Source: Elusimicrobiaceae bacterium (GTDB lineage: Bacteria > Elusimicrobiota > Elusimicrobia > Elusimicrobiales > Elusimicrobiaceae). From it: 34,986 bases of DNA. The notes below the pieces were generated by a model. It was not told where the DNA came from, made no database searches, and saw only the letters and a list, made by a program, of their open reading frames with translations. Location: NCBI GenBank assembly GCA_017475405.1, contig JAFVFN010000021.1, forward strand, positions 1-34,986, read 5' to 3'. A program made the translations under genes and the position numbers. Below, one piece after another: positions 23,994 to 33,360 of the stretch (position 1 is the first letter of the stretch; every line of letters begins with the position of its first letter).

Positions 23994-25604
23994 ATGACAA
24001 ATCGTTTAGCAGTAATGTTGGCAGGTATTGTCACCTTGGGAATTACGACCCCTGCAGTTGCTCAGCAGGAACGTCAAATGTTTCCCGGCGATGATGCCGT
24101 CGCTTTAACGGAGGACGTGAAAGTAACAACTGCTCCGTCCGCCGCTACGGACTTGTATAAGGAAGTGGAAATTTCTTCTCCCTTAGACAGAAAAGTGTCC
24201 ATTCGGGTAGCAAATGTGCCGATATCGGCATTTTTGAACAGCATCACTACTCAAGCCAAGATTAACTTTATTATGAGCGAAGAATTCGCCAATAAGAAAG
24301 TGACCGCTTCATTGACGCGTGTAACCGTACGCGAAGCCTTGGATACCTTGCTTCGGGTCCACGGATTGGCCTATCAACGTATCGGAAAAAGTGACAGCTA
24401 CGTAGTAACCAAACGTTCCAATGATGCGCCGGATACAATCACCAAGATTTATACACTGAGCTATATTTCTCTGCAAGGTGTAGGATCGGCCCAAAGCGAA
24501 TTAAACAGCATTATGCCGCAAGATGTATCCAGCGGAGCCGGCAGCAGTTTCAGCGGCGGCGGATACAATTCCGGTTCTTACGATGCTTCTGGAATGACCA
24601 ATAACCTGCGTTCCAATGGCGGGGACTCTTACACCACCGGTTCTACGATCACCAGCATCGTGGGAAGCATGTTATCTCCTGTAGGAAAAATTGCGGTAGA
24701 TCCGCGCACCAATAAATTAATTATTACCGATGTGCCGGAAGTATTCCCGCAAGTAGAAAATATTTTAGCCGAACTGGATATCAAACCTCCGCAGATTTTA
24801 ATTGAAGCACAAATCGTGGAAGTCAGCAAAACCAGCGGTTTGAGCTTAGGATTTGAATACGGTGGTTCCGATGGTACGATGGCTTCAATCAGCGCACCGA
24901 GCCGTGAAATTACTTCTGACTTTTTCCGTGGCCGTAGTAAAACGGGCAGCCGTTTGCACGGATGGGATTGGATTTTCCCGCGCAGTGATGAGTTGGACGA
25001 CAATACAACGACAACTGATTCAAGCGGTAATACAACCTCTTCCGATTCTAATACGGAATCCGGTGTGTTAAACTTGTCGGCGTTTAACATTGTGCTCAAA
25101 GCGTTACTTACCCGCGGTGAAGCAAAATACTTGGGTAAACCCAAAGTGGTAACCTTGAACAACAAAACTGCGACCATTACCACTTCTACGGATGCCACGG
25201 TGGGTCGTACGGTAACGGATACCGGCAGTACCAGTGCAACGGCCACGCAGACCACTTCTGCAGAACGTAAACGGGTAGGGTTGACCCTGCAGGTTACCCC
25301 GCAGGTAAACCGCGAAGGATATGTAACCTTGTATGTACAACCTTCGTATTCGGATGTGGTATCTTCCGGTTTTGACTTCGCGTTGGATACAACCACGCGT
25401 GCCGCTTCCACGCTTGTGCGTGTGAAAAACGGCCAGACGGTTGTGATCGGTGGTTTACTCACTTCTCGTGAGACTGATCAAACGCGTAAAGTACCGCTCT
25501 TGGGAGACATCCCGATACTCGGATGGTTGTTCACCAGCCGCAGCAAATCAAAGAGCACGACGGACTTAGTCATCTTTATTACACCGACCATTTTGGCGGA
25601 GTAA
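23994..25604 (+). CDS. pilQ: Type IV pilus/type II secretion secretin, 536 aa
   Basis: This forms the outer-membrane ring through which the pilus or substrates pass. A signal peptide (cleavage near VAQQ) precedes an N0/STN-type domain (about 58-140; VPISAFLNSITTQAKINFIM). A secretin-N domain with a Gly/Ser-rich insertion (about 150-265) follows. The C-terminal secretin barrel has VGLTLQVTPQVN and the closing VPLLGDIPILGWLF signature. A Ser/Thr-rich insertion (about 340-355) may be surface exposed. AGGAGG precedes the ATG at 23994. AMIN peptidoglycan-binding domains typical of PilQ are absent, so the naming PilQ versus GspD is open. Confidence 0.9.
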   Translation: MTNRLAVMLAGIVTLGITTPAVAQQERQMFPGDDAVALTEDVKVTTAPSAATDLYKEVEISSPLDRKVSIRVANVPISAFLNSITTQAKINFIMSEEFANKKVTASLTRVTVREALDTLLRVHGLAYQRIGKSDSYVVTKRSNDAPDTITKIYTLSYISLQGVGSAQSELNSIMPQDVSSGAGSSFSGGGYNSGSYDASGMTNNLRSNGGDSYTTGSTITSIVGSMLSPVGKIAVDPRTNKLIITDVPEVFPQVENILAELDIKPPQILIEAQIVEVSKTSGLSLGFEYGGSDGTMASISAPSREITSDFFRGRSKTGSRLHGWDWIFPRSDELDDNTTTTDSSGNTTSSDSNTESGVLNLSAFNIVLKALLTRGEAKYLGKPKVVTLNNKTATITTSTDATVGRTVTDTGSTSATATQTTSAERKRVGLTLQVTPQVNREGYVTLYVQPSYSDVVSSGFDFALDTTTRAASTLVRVKNGQTVVIGGLLTSRETDQTRKVPLLGDIPILGWLFTSRSKSKSTTDLVIFITPTILAE

Positions 25605-25619
25605 GTGTGAGTATTTTTA

Positions 25620-25645
25620 CCTGCCCCCGGATCCCCGGGGGCAGG
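25620..25645 (+). terminator. GC-rich hairpin between secretin and ATPase genes
   Basis: CCTGCCCCCGG (25620-25630) and CCGGGGGCAGG (25635-25645) form an 11-bp stem with a 4-nt loop and no T-tract. It may reduce read-through, protect the upstream mRNA or act as a processing site, rather than terminate fully. Confidence 0.45.
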
Positions 25646-25682
25646 TGTGTACACACAGTATGCGGTTATAACAGGGTTAAGT

Positions 25683-27422
25683 ATGGCCAAACAGTTGAAT
25701 GAAATTTTGATAGAACAGGGGAAGATTACCCCGGAGCAAGATAAGCAAGCGCAGCTTTATGCCAAACAAAACAATATTTCCATTGCCGAGGCTATTTTAC
25801 GTTTTGGCTTCGCGACAGAAGAGCAGGTAACAATCGCTTTATCCAAACATTTTTCTATTCCTTATGCTTCCCGGGAAAATGGTATTTTGGTGCCGGAACG
25901 GGAGCAAAATTTGCAAGAAATTATTTCTGAAAAGTTTGCGCGCGAAAATATGGTCGTCCCGTTGTTTATGGAGGACGATTCCTTGGCTATTGCTCTGTTG
26001 GATCCGACAAACTTGTTTCTGATTGAAAATATTAAGATGATGTCCGGTAAGCAGATCCAGCCGTTCATCACCAGTAAATCGCAACTGTTGGGAGTCATTG
26101 ACAGCTTTTATTCTACCAAAAACCTCTTAGAAGAGGTCATGAATGAAACCATTCATGCCAATGTGGATGCTGCGGCGCAGGCTGCCAGCGATGAAGAGGT
26201 GGAAGTAACCGGGGTGTTGGATTTGGACCGCATGAGTCCCAATTCTTCCCAATATGTAAAGCAAGTAAACGCCATTTTACGTCAGGCTATTTCGGAGCGC
26301 ACCAGTGATATTCACCTGGAACTGTTTGATGAGCGTGTCAGTTTGCGTTTCCGTATTGACGGTTCGTTGTATGAACGTACGGCTCCGGCCAAAGATGCAG
26401 TTAATGCGATTATTTCACGTATTAAGATTTTATCTAAACTGGATATTGCCGAAAAACGGTTGCCGCAGGACGGCAGTTTTACCATTCGTTACCAGAACCG
26501 CTCCATTGAAGTTCGTGTATCTGTGTGTCCGGCCGTATACGGTGAAAAACTCGTACTTCGTATTTTGGATAAAGGTACGGGAGAAATGAATATTGATAAA
26601 TTAGGCTTTGAACCTGCCCAGAAAAAAGCTTTCTTGGAGGCAGCAAACTTGCCGCACGGGCTTATCTTCTTAACGGGTCCTACCGGTTCGGGTAAATCTA
26701 CCACGTTAAATGCGGTACTTACTTCCATTCGAACCAGTGAATTAAACTTTATGACTTTGGAAGATCCTGTCGAGTATAAATTGGCGGGTATCAGTCAGGT
26801 ACAGGTAAAACCGGCGATCGGACTGACATTTGCAGCCGGATTACGTTCTTTCTTACGTCAGGACCCCGATGTTATTTTGGTGGGAGAGGTCCGCGATAAC
26901 GAAACCGCAGAAGCTTGTTTAAAGGCCGCTTTAACAGGTCACTTGGTGCTTTCCACCTTGCATACCAATGAAGCCCTGGGGGCGGTACCTCGTCTGATTG
27001 ACATGGGGATGGAGCCGTTCTTGCTGGCCAGTTCACTGGCATTGGTGGCGGCCCAGCGTTTGGTGCGTATTTTATGTCCGTACTGCAAAGTACCGCATAT
27101 GCCGGACTCGGCCATGTTGGCACGTATTATTCAAGAAGGACACTTAAATCCGCGGGATCAAAATTCATGGACATTCTTTAAGTCTGTGGGATGTCCGAAA
27201 TGCTTTGGTACGGGATTTAGCGGTCGACGCGCAATTTATGAAGTATACCGCATGACAGAAGAAATGCGTAACATTATTTACAAATCGCAGGATTTGGTGG
27301 CACTTAAAAAAGCGGCCAATGCGTCGGGTGCGCTCAACCTTCGTGCCAATGGTTGGCACAAAGTAGTGCGCGGGTTAACCACGATTGATGAAATTTTAAG
27401 TATTACTACGGCGGACGAATAA
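25683..27422 (+). CDS. pilB: Pilus/secretion assembly ATPase (PilB/GspE), 579 aa
   Basis: This hexameric cytoplasmic ATPase powers pilus or pseudopilus extension. An N-terminal MshEN/T2SSE_N domain (about 1-150) precedes the RecA-like motor. Walker A GPTGSGKST is at about 333-341, the Asp box DPVEY follows, and Walker B ILVGEVRDNETAE lies near 397. The tetracysteine zinc motif (CPYC near 465, CPKC near 504) marks an extension ATPase rather than the PilT retraction type. ATG 25683 is used because the hydrophilic MshEN domain begins there and AGGG precedes it; the frame open from 25647 overlaps the hairpin. No pilT is present in the window. Confidence 0.95.
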   Translation: MAKQLNEILIEQGKITPEQDKQAQLYAKQNNISIAEAILRFGFATEEQVTIALSKHFSIPYASRENGILVPEREQNLQEIISEKFARENMVVPLFMEDDSLAIALLDPTNLFLIENIKMMSGKQIQPFITSKSQLLGVIDSFYSTKNLLEEVMNETIHANVDAAAQAASDEEVEVTGVLDLDRMSPNSSQYVKQVNAILRQAISERTSDIHLELFDERVSLRFRIDGSLYERTAPAKDAVNAIISRIKILSKLDIAEKRLPQDGSFTIRYQNRSIEVRVSVCPAVYGEKLVLRILDKGTGEMNIDKLGFEPAQKKAFLEAANLPHGLIFLTGPTGSGKSTTLNAVLTSIRTSELNFMTLEDPVEYKLAGISQVQVKPAIGLTFAAGLRSFLRQDPDVILVGEVRDNETAEACLKAALTGHLVLSTLHTNEALGAVPRLIDMGMEPFLLASSLALVAAQRLVRILCPYCKVPHMPDSAMLARIIQEGHLNPRDQNSWTFFKSVGCPKCFGTGFSGRRAIYEVYRMTEEMRNIIYKSQDLVALKKAANASGALNLRANGWHKVVRGLTTIDEILSITTADE

Positions 27423-27446
27423 GAGTGTTCCGCAGAGGATAAATAT

Positions 27447-28667
27447 ATGCCGAAATATACATATAAAGTGAGAGATGAACAGGGAAAGACCTTTACCGGG
27501 TCTTACACGACGGACAGCAAAGATCGTTTGCGTGCCGCCTTGCAAAACAAGGGTTATTTGGTATTGGATATTACCGAAGCTACGGGCGGCCTCTTTGCCC
27601 CGAAGCAGGTAACACGTAAAAGAGGGGGAAAAGTCCCGGGACATGTACTGGCCTTTTTTGCCGAACAGCTTTCTACCTTAATCGCCGGGGGTGTTCCCTT
27701 GGTGCGTGCCGTGTCACTGCTCGGTCAGTATGCGTCCAACCCGACTTTGGGAATGGTACTTACTCAGGTTGCTCACGATATTTCGGGTGGTCAGTCTTTA
27801 CATGAGGCGTTGTCTCAACACCCCAAGACGTTTAGCCATGTATGGTTATCTTTGGTACAGGCCGGTGAAGTCGGCGGTCAGATTGCCGATACGCTCATGC
27901 AGCTTTCCATTTACACCAAAACGCAGGAGGGCATGAAGAGTAAAATTATTACGGCCATTACTTACCCGAGTATTTTGAGTGTAGCGTCTGTAGGTGTACT
28001 TATTTACTTTATTGTGGGTATCGTACCGACCTTTGCACAGATCTTTGAGGACTTTAACTTAACGCTACCGTTGCTGACGATTATTGTACTCAAAGTATCC
28101 AGTGCCATTACCAACCATGCAGTCGCGATTATCTTATCAATGGTGGCGTTGTTCTTTGCGTTTCGGTTTTACATCCATACACCCAACGGCCGTAAACGTT
28201 GGCATGCGTTTTTGCTCACGATGCCTTTGTTTGGTAACTTCCTCAAAAACATTTATTATGATCGTATGTTATCGACGCTTGCCACCTTGCTGCGCAGCGG
28301 TGTAACCATCTTAAATGCCATCGGCGTATTGGAAGAATCTTTTGACGGTAACGTTATTATCCAAAACGCGCTTAAACAGGTACGTGCCGATGTGGCAGCC
28401 GGTAAATCAATTTCGGATTCATTTGCGGCGACGGGCGTGTTCCCCGGCTTGATGACCGAAATGATGAAAATGGGTGAAGAGTCCGGTAAGTTGCCCAGTA
28501 TTATTCAAACGCTATCTAAGTTCTATGCCGATAACGTAGACCAGTTTATTGCCCGTTTCTCGGCGGTCATTGATCCTATTTTGATTGTCGGTGTCGGTGT
28601 GCTCATCGGTATTATTGTGGCCTCCATCTTCTTACCGATCTTCAAACTGTCCCAGATCGGAAGCTAA
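27447..28667 (+). CDS. pilC: Inner-membrane platform protein (PilC/GspF), 406 aa
   Basis: Two tandem T2SSF domains are visible (about 70-195 and 270-400), with motifs such as LSTLIAGGVPLVRAV and LATLLRSGVTILNAI at their starts. TM helices lie near 168-192, 215-240 and 372-398. The N-terminal segment (PKYTYKVRDEQGKTFTG) is typical. It couples the ATPase to prepilin extraction from the membrane. It lies 24 nt after the ATPase gene, so the two are cotranscribed. Confidence 0.95.
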   Translation: MPKYTYKVRDEQGKTFTGSYTTDSKDRLRAALQNKGYLVLDITEATGGLFAPKQVTRKRGGKVPGHVLAFFAEQLSTLIAGGVPLVRAVSLLGQYASNPTLGMVLTQVAHDISGGQSLHEALSQHPKTFSHVWLSLVQAGEVGGQIADTLMQLSIYTKTQEGMKSKIITAITYPSILSVASVGVLIYFIVGIVPTFAQIFEDFNLTLPLLTIIVLKVSSAITNHAVAIILSMVALFFAFRFYIHTPNGRKRWHAFLLTMPLFGNFLKNIYYDRMLSTLATLLRSGVTILNAIGVLEESFDGNVIIQNALKQVRADVAAGKSISDSFAATGVFPGLMTEMMKMGEESGKLPSIIQTLSKFYADNVDQFIARFSAVIDPILIVGVGVLIGIIVASIFLPIFKLSQIGS

Positions 28668-28676
28668 GAGGATCTC

Positions 28677-28705
28677 TTGACAAATGGTCATTTTCGGCCC
28701 ATACT
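28677..28705 (+). promoter_or_regulatory. Possible internal promoter of the minor-prepilin genes
   Basis: A perfect TTGACA (28677-28682), a 17-nt spacer, then CATACT (28700-28705), in the gap before the first minor prepilin. The -10 is weak. Confidence 0.45.
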
Positions 28706-28735
28706 GTAGTAAGAGGCTGGTAAGAGGAGCTTTGT

Positions 28736-29332
28736 ATGAGAAGTAAACATGGTTTTACCCTGGTGGAAATATTATTTGTGGTGCTCATTGCGGCGGGAGT
28801 GATTGCATTTTCCATGCCGGCGTATAAGCGTATGCAGGAACGCAGCGCTTATAACGCAGCGACAGGTACTTTGCTCGATGTCGGGAATGCAGTGGGTTCC
28901 CTGCAACGGGATTTGAAGGTTTCTACCGGGCAATTTATCCGAATCCCTGCTAACGGAAAAGCTGTCCAGGCGTCTTCTACTGGATCACAACCTTCCTCGT
29001 GGAGTGAGAGTAAATCCTGGAATCAGAATGTAGTCGCACAGTCCGGTGACAATTTGACCAATGCTTTTATGTGGGCATTGTATCACTTTAACTATTTAAA
29101 ACCGATAAAAGATGCTACAGGATATCAGTTTTATATTGTCAATAATGCCGGTGCCAGTGCCGCGTGCAATGGTCTTTGTAAAGCTTCCGATTCCTCTAAG
29201 AACGGTGAAGTAATAGCTTGCATGTGTAAGAGCGGAACCAAGAATGGATGTTATTTTGGTGCGGTGTTTTTGGCAGGCGGGAAAATAGAGCGTGTCATAG
29301 ATTCAACACTTCAGGATAAGTGTACAAACTAA
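28736..29332 (+). CDS. Minor prepilin/pseudopilin 1, 198 aa
   Basis: The leader MRSKHG is cut before FTLVEILFVVLIAAG, with Glu5. The long N-terminal helix leads to a globular domain with a Cys cluster near residues 140-180 (ACNGLCK ... CMCKSGTKNGC). It is the first of six prepilin-like genes after the platform gene, the position of the major pseudopilin GspG in type II operons. No GspG calcium-site motif is recognisable. AGGAG precedes the ATG. Confidence 0.85.
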   Translation: MRSKHGFTLVEILFVVLIAAGVIAFSMPAYKRMQERSAYNAATGTLLDVGNAVGSLQRDLKVSTGQFIRIPANGKAVQASSTGSQPSSWSESKSWNQNVVAQSGDNLTNAFMWALYHFNYLKPIKDATGYQFYIVNNAGASAACNGLCKASDSSKNGEVIACMCKSGTKNGCYFGAVFLAGGKIERVIDSTLQDKCTN

Positions 29333-29349
29333 TTTAGGAAATGCTTTCT

Positions 29350-29847
29350 ATGTATAATAAAAAGGGATTTACCTTATTGGAATTATTAATTGCGGCGGCA
29401 CTGATCGGGGTGCTTGCTATGTTTGCCACGCAAGCGTTTCGTTCTTCTGCGTCGGATGTACGTGTAGAGGATGCCAAAGCCCGTGCCTTGGCCTTGGCAA
29501 TGGCTGCTCAACGGTATTATATTGAATATCCCAATTCGGCCTCTTTCTCTACCGGAGAATCAAATGCTTTGAAACTTTTTGATATACCGGAGAAACAGGC
29601 TAAATGTAACATCAATGCATCATCGGCATCTGCACAAAATTTAGTGGATTGTGGATTTTTGGAGTATCGTCAAATAGCTTGCGACGGTAAGAGTTCTGAA
29701 GGTACCTTTTGTAATGTGACGATGTGGTTTGATTCTATTGATAGAAGTAATGCGGAAGTAACAGTTTGTTTCCGAGGAAAGGGGCGTATTACAGACAAGA
29801 AAAAGTATTGTACGTCTGGAGGAGCCTTTACTGTTAGTGGCGAATAG
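29350..29847 (+). CDS. Minor prepilin/pseudopilin 2, 165 aa
   Basis: MYNKKG-FTLLELLIAAALIG with Glu5. AGGA is 10 nt before ATG 29350 and only 1 nt before the in-frame ATG 29341, so 29350 is the better start. Pseudopilin architecture: N-terminal helix and a small Cys-containing globular domain. It is probably GspH-like by position, but similarity outside the N-terminus cannot be judged. Confidence 0.82.
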   Translation: MYNKKGFTLLELLIAAALIGVLAMFATQAFRSSASDVRVEDAKARALALAMAAQRYYIEYPNSASFSTGESNALKLFDIPEKQAKCNINASSASAQNLVDCGFLEYRQIACDGKSSEGTFCNVTMWFDSIDRSNAEVTVCFRGKGRITDKKKYCTSGGAFTVSGE

Positions 29848-29867
29848 GTTGGCGAAGGAATAGACTT

Positions 29868-30359
29868 ATGAAAAAAGGTTTTACATTAATGGAAATTTTA
29901 GCCGTATTGTTAGTGATCGCCGTGGTGGCGTCTTTTGCGGTACCCTTGGTAAAATCCGTACGTCGGGAAGTGCGTTATCAACGGGCTAAGGCCGCCGCTG
30001 TACAGCTGGCAGAAGCAGTTCGATCGTTTTATTCGGATACAAAGGGTTGTTTGCCTACGGTAGACTCTGATGATCCAATTGATGCGTCGGTAGTCTCACC
30101 TTCTTGGGCAGGGACATGTCCGACCGATCATACCATTAAAACCGGGGTACCGGGCAGCTGCACCGGAGAAAATAAAAAAGTTTTATTTGCTTGTGATTAT
30201 ATCTCCACGAAAGTTTTTTCGGATTTATCTTATAAGTTTGCAATATCCGACCCGCGCGGGGCTGATGGTACGTTTATAACGGGTACAGAACAGGGCGAGA
30301 GTAAAAATAAAGAGTTTTATGTAAACCGAGATATGACTATTACGGAAAGTGATGACTAA
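29868..30359 (+). CDS. Minor prepilin/pseudopilin 3, 163 aa
   Basis: Very short leader MKKG, then FTLMEILAVLLVIAVV with Glu5. The body has four or more Cys that could form disulfides and an acidic C-terminal tail. AAGGAA precedes the ATG. Spacing to its neighbours is 20 and 17 nt, so it is within the same operon. Confidence 0.85.
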   Translation: MKKGFTLMEILAVLLVIAVVASFAVPLVKSVRREVRYQRAKAAAVQLAEAVRSFYSDTKGCLPTVDSDDPIDASVVSPSWAGTCPTDHTIKTGVPGSCTGENKKVLFACDYISTKVFSDLSYKFAISDPRGADGTFITGTEQGESKNKEFYVNRDMTITESDD

Positions 30360-30376
30360 TAGGACAGGGACCAAGT

Positions 30377-30883
30377 ATGAAAATTTTAAATAATAAAGCT
30401 GGTGTTACCGTATTGGAAGGCGTTATTGCCTTGGGACTCTTAGCTGTTGTAACGGCCGGAGCTTTTGGCGTGCTTTTGTCTGCTGCGCGTAAGTCTTCTC
30501 AGCCGGATATGCGTGAAGAAATGGCACTTGCTGTTGAGAAGGCCAAGGATCGCTTGCAGGTTTATTTACACTATAGTGAAGGGAGAAATTATCTTCCCGA
30601 TGATTTGAAAAATGGATTATGTACGAATGGAAGTCCCGTTATTACTGATAATGATCCATTAGGGAGCGGTTCCCATCATATTGAATGTTTACTTCCGCCA
30701 ATTTGTGATAAGGAGTCAACTGATTCTGTATTCACTTATGAGTTAGTAAGTCCTCCGGCGGTTAATTTGAGCCTATTAGGTGATACGACGACTAATGTGG
30801 ATAAGGCCACAAATGGAAGTTCTGTGAGCACGGGTTTATTAAAAATTGAGTTTCAGATTGCATGCAATGGGTATGAGTTATGA
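30377..30883 (+). CDS. Minor prepilin, PilV/GspI-like, 168 aa
   Basis: The cleavage site is AG-VTVLEGVIALGLLAVV, with Glu5. The small first residue Val and the ALGLLAVV pattern fit the PilV/GspI type, which recruits the tip complex. The stop overlaps the next start by 4 nt (ATGA), so translation is coupled with the GspJ-like gene, the usual order. Confidence 0.78.
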   Translation: MKILNNKAGVTVLEGVIALGLLAVVTAGAFGVLLSAARKSSQPDMREEMALAVEKAKDRLQVYLHYSEGRNYLPDDLKNGLCTNGSPVITDNDPLGSGSHHIECLLPPICDKESTDSVFTYELVSPPAVNLSLLGDTTTNVDKATNGSSVSTGLLKIEFQIACNGYEL

Positions 30884-31410
30884 ACAATAAAAAAGGTTTT
30901 ACATTAACGGAGGTTTTATTGGCCACAATGATCGTCGGGGTTATCGGTATTGCCTTGGCGGCATTAACCACTGCTGCCATGCGCGAAAGCGGAGTCGGGC
31001 GTTCTCGGTTGATGTTACGTAACGAAATTTCACTGTTTTTACGTCAGTTACGTCAGGATGTCCGCGAATCGACGAGTGCCATTGCCAGTGAAGGTCAATT
31101 AAAATTAGGTCGTTCAAATAGAGTAGGACCTGATCAGGGGGCTAATGATATTACCTATTATTGTGGCAGCGGAACTTGTACACGTGACGACGGCAATGTT
31201 GAAACGGTTTTAAATCATGTACAGCAAGGCACATATGGGGCTTGGGTATCACCGCAATTTGTGATTCTTAACGATGGAGGATCGGATGCGGCTCGTTCAG
31301 TGTTGCGGGTAAGGATAGTAGTGGGGATGGACAGTAATCCACCCATTAAAGAGGCTGTAGAAGAGACTTTTATGTTACCTCATGGATTTACGGTTACCGC
31401 AGACCATTAA
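30880..31410 (+). CDS. Minor prepilin, PilW/GspJ-like, 176 aa
   Basis: MNNKKG-FTLTEVLLATMIVGVIG with Glu5, followed by helix LRNEISLFLRQLRQDVRES, a GspJ/PilW-like feature. The beta-rich C-terminal part fits the family length. It is coupled to the upstream gene by ATGA overlap. Confidence 0.8.
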   Translation: MNNKKGFTLTEVLLATMIVGVIGIALAALTTAAMRESGVGRSRLMLRNEISLFLRQLRQDVRESTSAIASEGQLKLGRSNRVGPDQGANDITYYCGSGTCTRDDGNVETVLNHVQQGTYGAWVSPQFVILNDGGSDAARSVLRVRIVVGMDSNPPIKEAVEETFMLPHGFTVTADH

Positions 31411-31436
31411 GTGGGATTATGTGTAAGGAGAAGATC

Positions 31437-31835
31437 ATGTTGTTAAATAAACGCGGAGCAGCTTTATTACAAGTATTAATCGTAACAGCTATCTTGGCCG
31501 GTATGTCTACTATGATTTTGCGTTTGACGTTATCTAGACAACTTACATCACGTAAAACGCGTCATACGGTGTCTGCACAATCAGTTATTGAGTCGTGTAT
31601 GGCAGAAGTAAATACCCTGTGGGCCGCAAAGACGCCCGAGGTGTATGCGCAGGACCTGAAAACCTGTAAGATGTGTGCCAATTGCGAAGACAATATTTAT
31701 ACATGCGCAAATGTAGCTTTAGATACACAATCTTATGTGGTAAAGGCTAAAATGGAACAAAATACTGATGCGAATAGTGCTTCTTCCCCGTGCAGAATTA
31801 CCTATACGATTGTAGATGCAATGGATAAATTATAA
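31437..31835 (+). CDS. Tip prepilin lacking Glu5, PilX/GspK-like, 132 aa
   Basis: MLLNKRG-AALLQVLIVTAILAG: position 5 of the mature chain is Gln, not Glu. Loss of Glu5 is characteristic of GspK, which caps the pseudopilus tip, and the gene order (after I- and J-like genes) agrees. At 132 aa it is far shorter than typical GspK (about 300), so it resembles PilX in size. AAGGAG precedes ATG 31437; the ATG at 31419 lies before the Shine-Dalgarno. A CKMCANCEDNIYTC cluster may form disulfides. Confidence 0.78.
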   Translation: MLLNKRGAALLQVLIVTAILAGMSTMILRLTLSRQLTSRKTRHTVSAQSVIESCMAEVNTLWAAKTPEVYAQDLKTCKMCANCEDNIYTCANVALDTQSYVVKAKMEQNTDANSASSPCRITYTIVDAMDKL

Positions 31836-31839
31836 GATT

Positions 31840-33360
31840 ATGCGAAAGTGGGCAGCGTTTATCTTCTTCTTATGGCCGGTATACGGATGGGGGCAGTCTT
31901 CTGCCGAGTTAGATCCGAATATTCAGGTGTCTACTGCTGTAACCTCACCTACCTCTTCGGTAGACTTACTCAAGCAATCTGCTCAAAAAAATTCTCCTTT
32001 TGCCGCACCAGCGTCTAATAAGCCTCCACGTATTCCAAAAGCGCCGCGTCCGACCGTACCTTCAACAACTGCACCCGCTGCCGGTGCCAATACATTAGAT
32101 ATACCGTTAACGGTAGGCGGTTCCTCGGCTACCGTGCAGGCAACGGTAGTTCCGGCGGTTACTCCGAAAGTATCCAAGTCTAAATCTGCCATGCCAACCA
32201 CATCGTCTACGCAGACGGCCGCTGTAACGGAATCTGCAGAAAATACGGAAGAAGAGGACGCTGCGGACGCCGAATTGGAATATGCCGTGAAGATGTTGGA
32301 AGAATCCAAACAACAGGCACAATCTGGTCGTGCGATCCCTCCTTCGGCTGCTAAAAATAAACCCACGAAGGTGCCTGCAGCCAATAAAGCATTTAATCCC
32401 AATGCGTTTCGTCCGGGCGTAGAGTGGCTGCAGAGCAAGAGTACTCATTTTGATATTTATACCCAAAAGCCAAACGGATCCATTGGATCGGCCAATATGG
32501 CTATGACCTTCGAAACGGCTTATGATACTCTGCGTCGGTTTATTCCGTGGATGATGTCCGGTCGCGTACGCGTATTTGTGTATCAGGATCATAATTCCTA
32601 TTTGCGTTATGAGCCCAATGCTAAGGCTTGGACTCGAGCCGTAGCGTATCCTACTCGCGGGGAAATTGTCGTCTATGATGAGCCGGGCAAGACGCAGGAG
32701 CTTAAAGAGGTATTTGCCCACGAACTTACTCATATTTTTACCCAACAATTTTTTGATAAATACAAAACAGGTCGTATTATGACGCCTACATGGCTTGATG
32801 AAGGACTGGCTGTGCTCGTAGAGGATCAAATGTTTACAGGTTCTCGCGGCGGGCCGTGGGATCATGATTACCGTACTTTGCGTTTTGAACGTGATCCTAA
32901 AACGATGCCTGCTAAATTTACTTCTAATACCATGTTCGGTGGTTTTAAGCCTAAACCGTTTACTCCGATTTCACAGCGTGGAAAGGCCAACGGCCCGCGT
33001 CGCGGCAAACCTGTACGTCTGGCGGCATTTGACGATTTTATGCAGGAAGGTTCCTTGGATGCGGCAGAGGGGAAAGATCGGGTACAAAATTGGTATTTAC
33101 AAGCCTATTTGATGGTACGATTTTTACTAAATCCGGCCGGAGGGATGTCTCCTTCCAATCGTATGCAGTTTGAACAGTTTACCCGTTTGGTGGCGCAGGG
33201 AGAAGCTGTGCGGGATGCATCAACGGGATTTTTGGTCAAAGATGTACGCGGCAAACAGGTTTATGAGCCGTATTCTGTGGAAAAGGCCTTGGGGCGTGCA
33301 TATCGTTATGGAAATACCTCTTCTTTTGAAGATAATTTCTGGAAATGGTTAGATAAATAA
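31840..33360 (+). CDS. Secreted gluzincin-type metalloprotease, 506 aa
   Basis: A signal peptide (MRKWAAFIFFLWPVYGWG) is followed by a Pro/Ala/Thr-rich linker (about 20-180), then the catalytic domain. The zinc motif HELTH is at 294-298, with the third ligand Glu321 in WLDEGLAVLVED. This pattern is that of MA-clan peptidases of the peptidase_MA type. The start lies 4 nt after the stop of the GspK-like gene, so it is part of the operon. It may be a substrate of the secretion system or process surface pilins; this is inferred only from position. Confidence 0.82.
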   Translation: MRKWAAFIFFLWPVYGWGQSSAELDPNIQVSTAVTSPTSSVDLLKQSAQKNSPFAAPASNKPPRIPKAPRPTVPSTTAPAAGANTLDIPLTVGGSSATVQATVVPAVTPKVSKSKSAMPTTSSTQTAAVTESAENTEEEDAADAELEYAVKMLEESKQQAQSGRAIPPSAAKNKPTKVPAANKAFNPNAFRPGVEWLQSKSTHFDIYTQKPNGSIGSANMAMTFETAYDTLRRFIPWMMSGRVRVFVYQDHNSYLRYEPNAKAWTRAVAYPTRGEIVVYDEPGKTQELKEVFAHELTHIFTQQFFDKYKTGRIMTPTWLDEGLAVLVEDQMFTGSRGGPWDHDYRTLRFERDPKTMPAKFTSNTMFGGFKPKPFTPISQRGKANGPRRGKPVRLAAFDDFMQEGSLDAAEGKDRVQNWYLQAYLMVRFLLNPAGGMSPSNRMQFEQFTRLVAQGEAVRDASTGFLVKDVRGKQVYEPYSVEKALGRAYRYGNTSSFEDNFWKWLDK

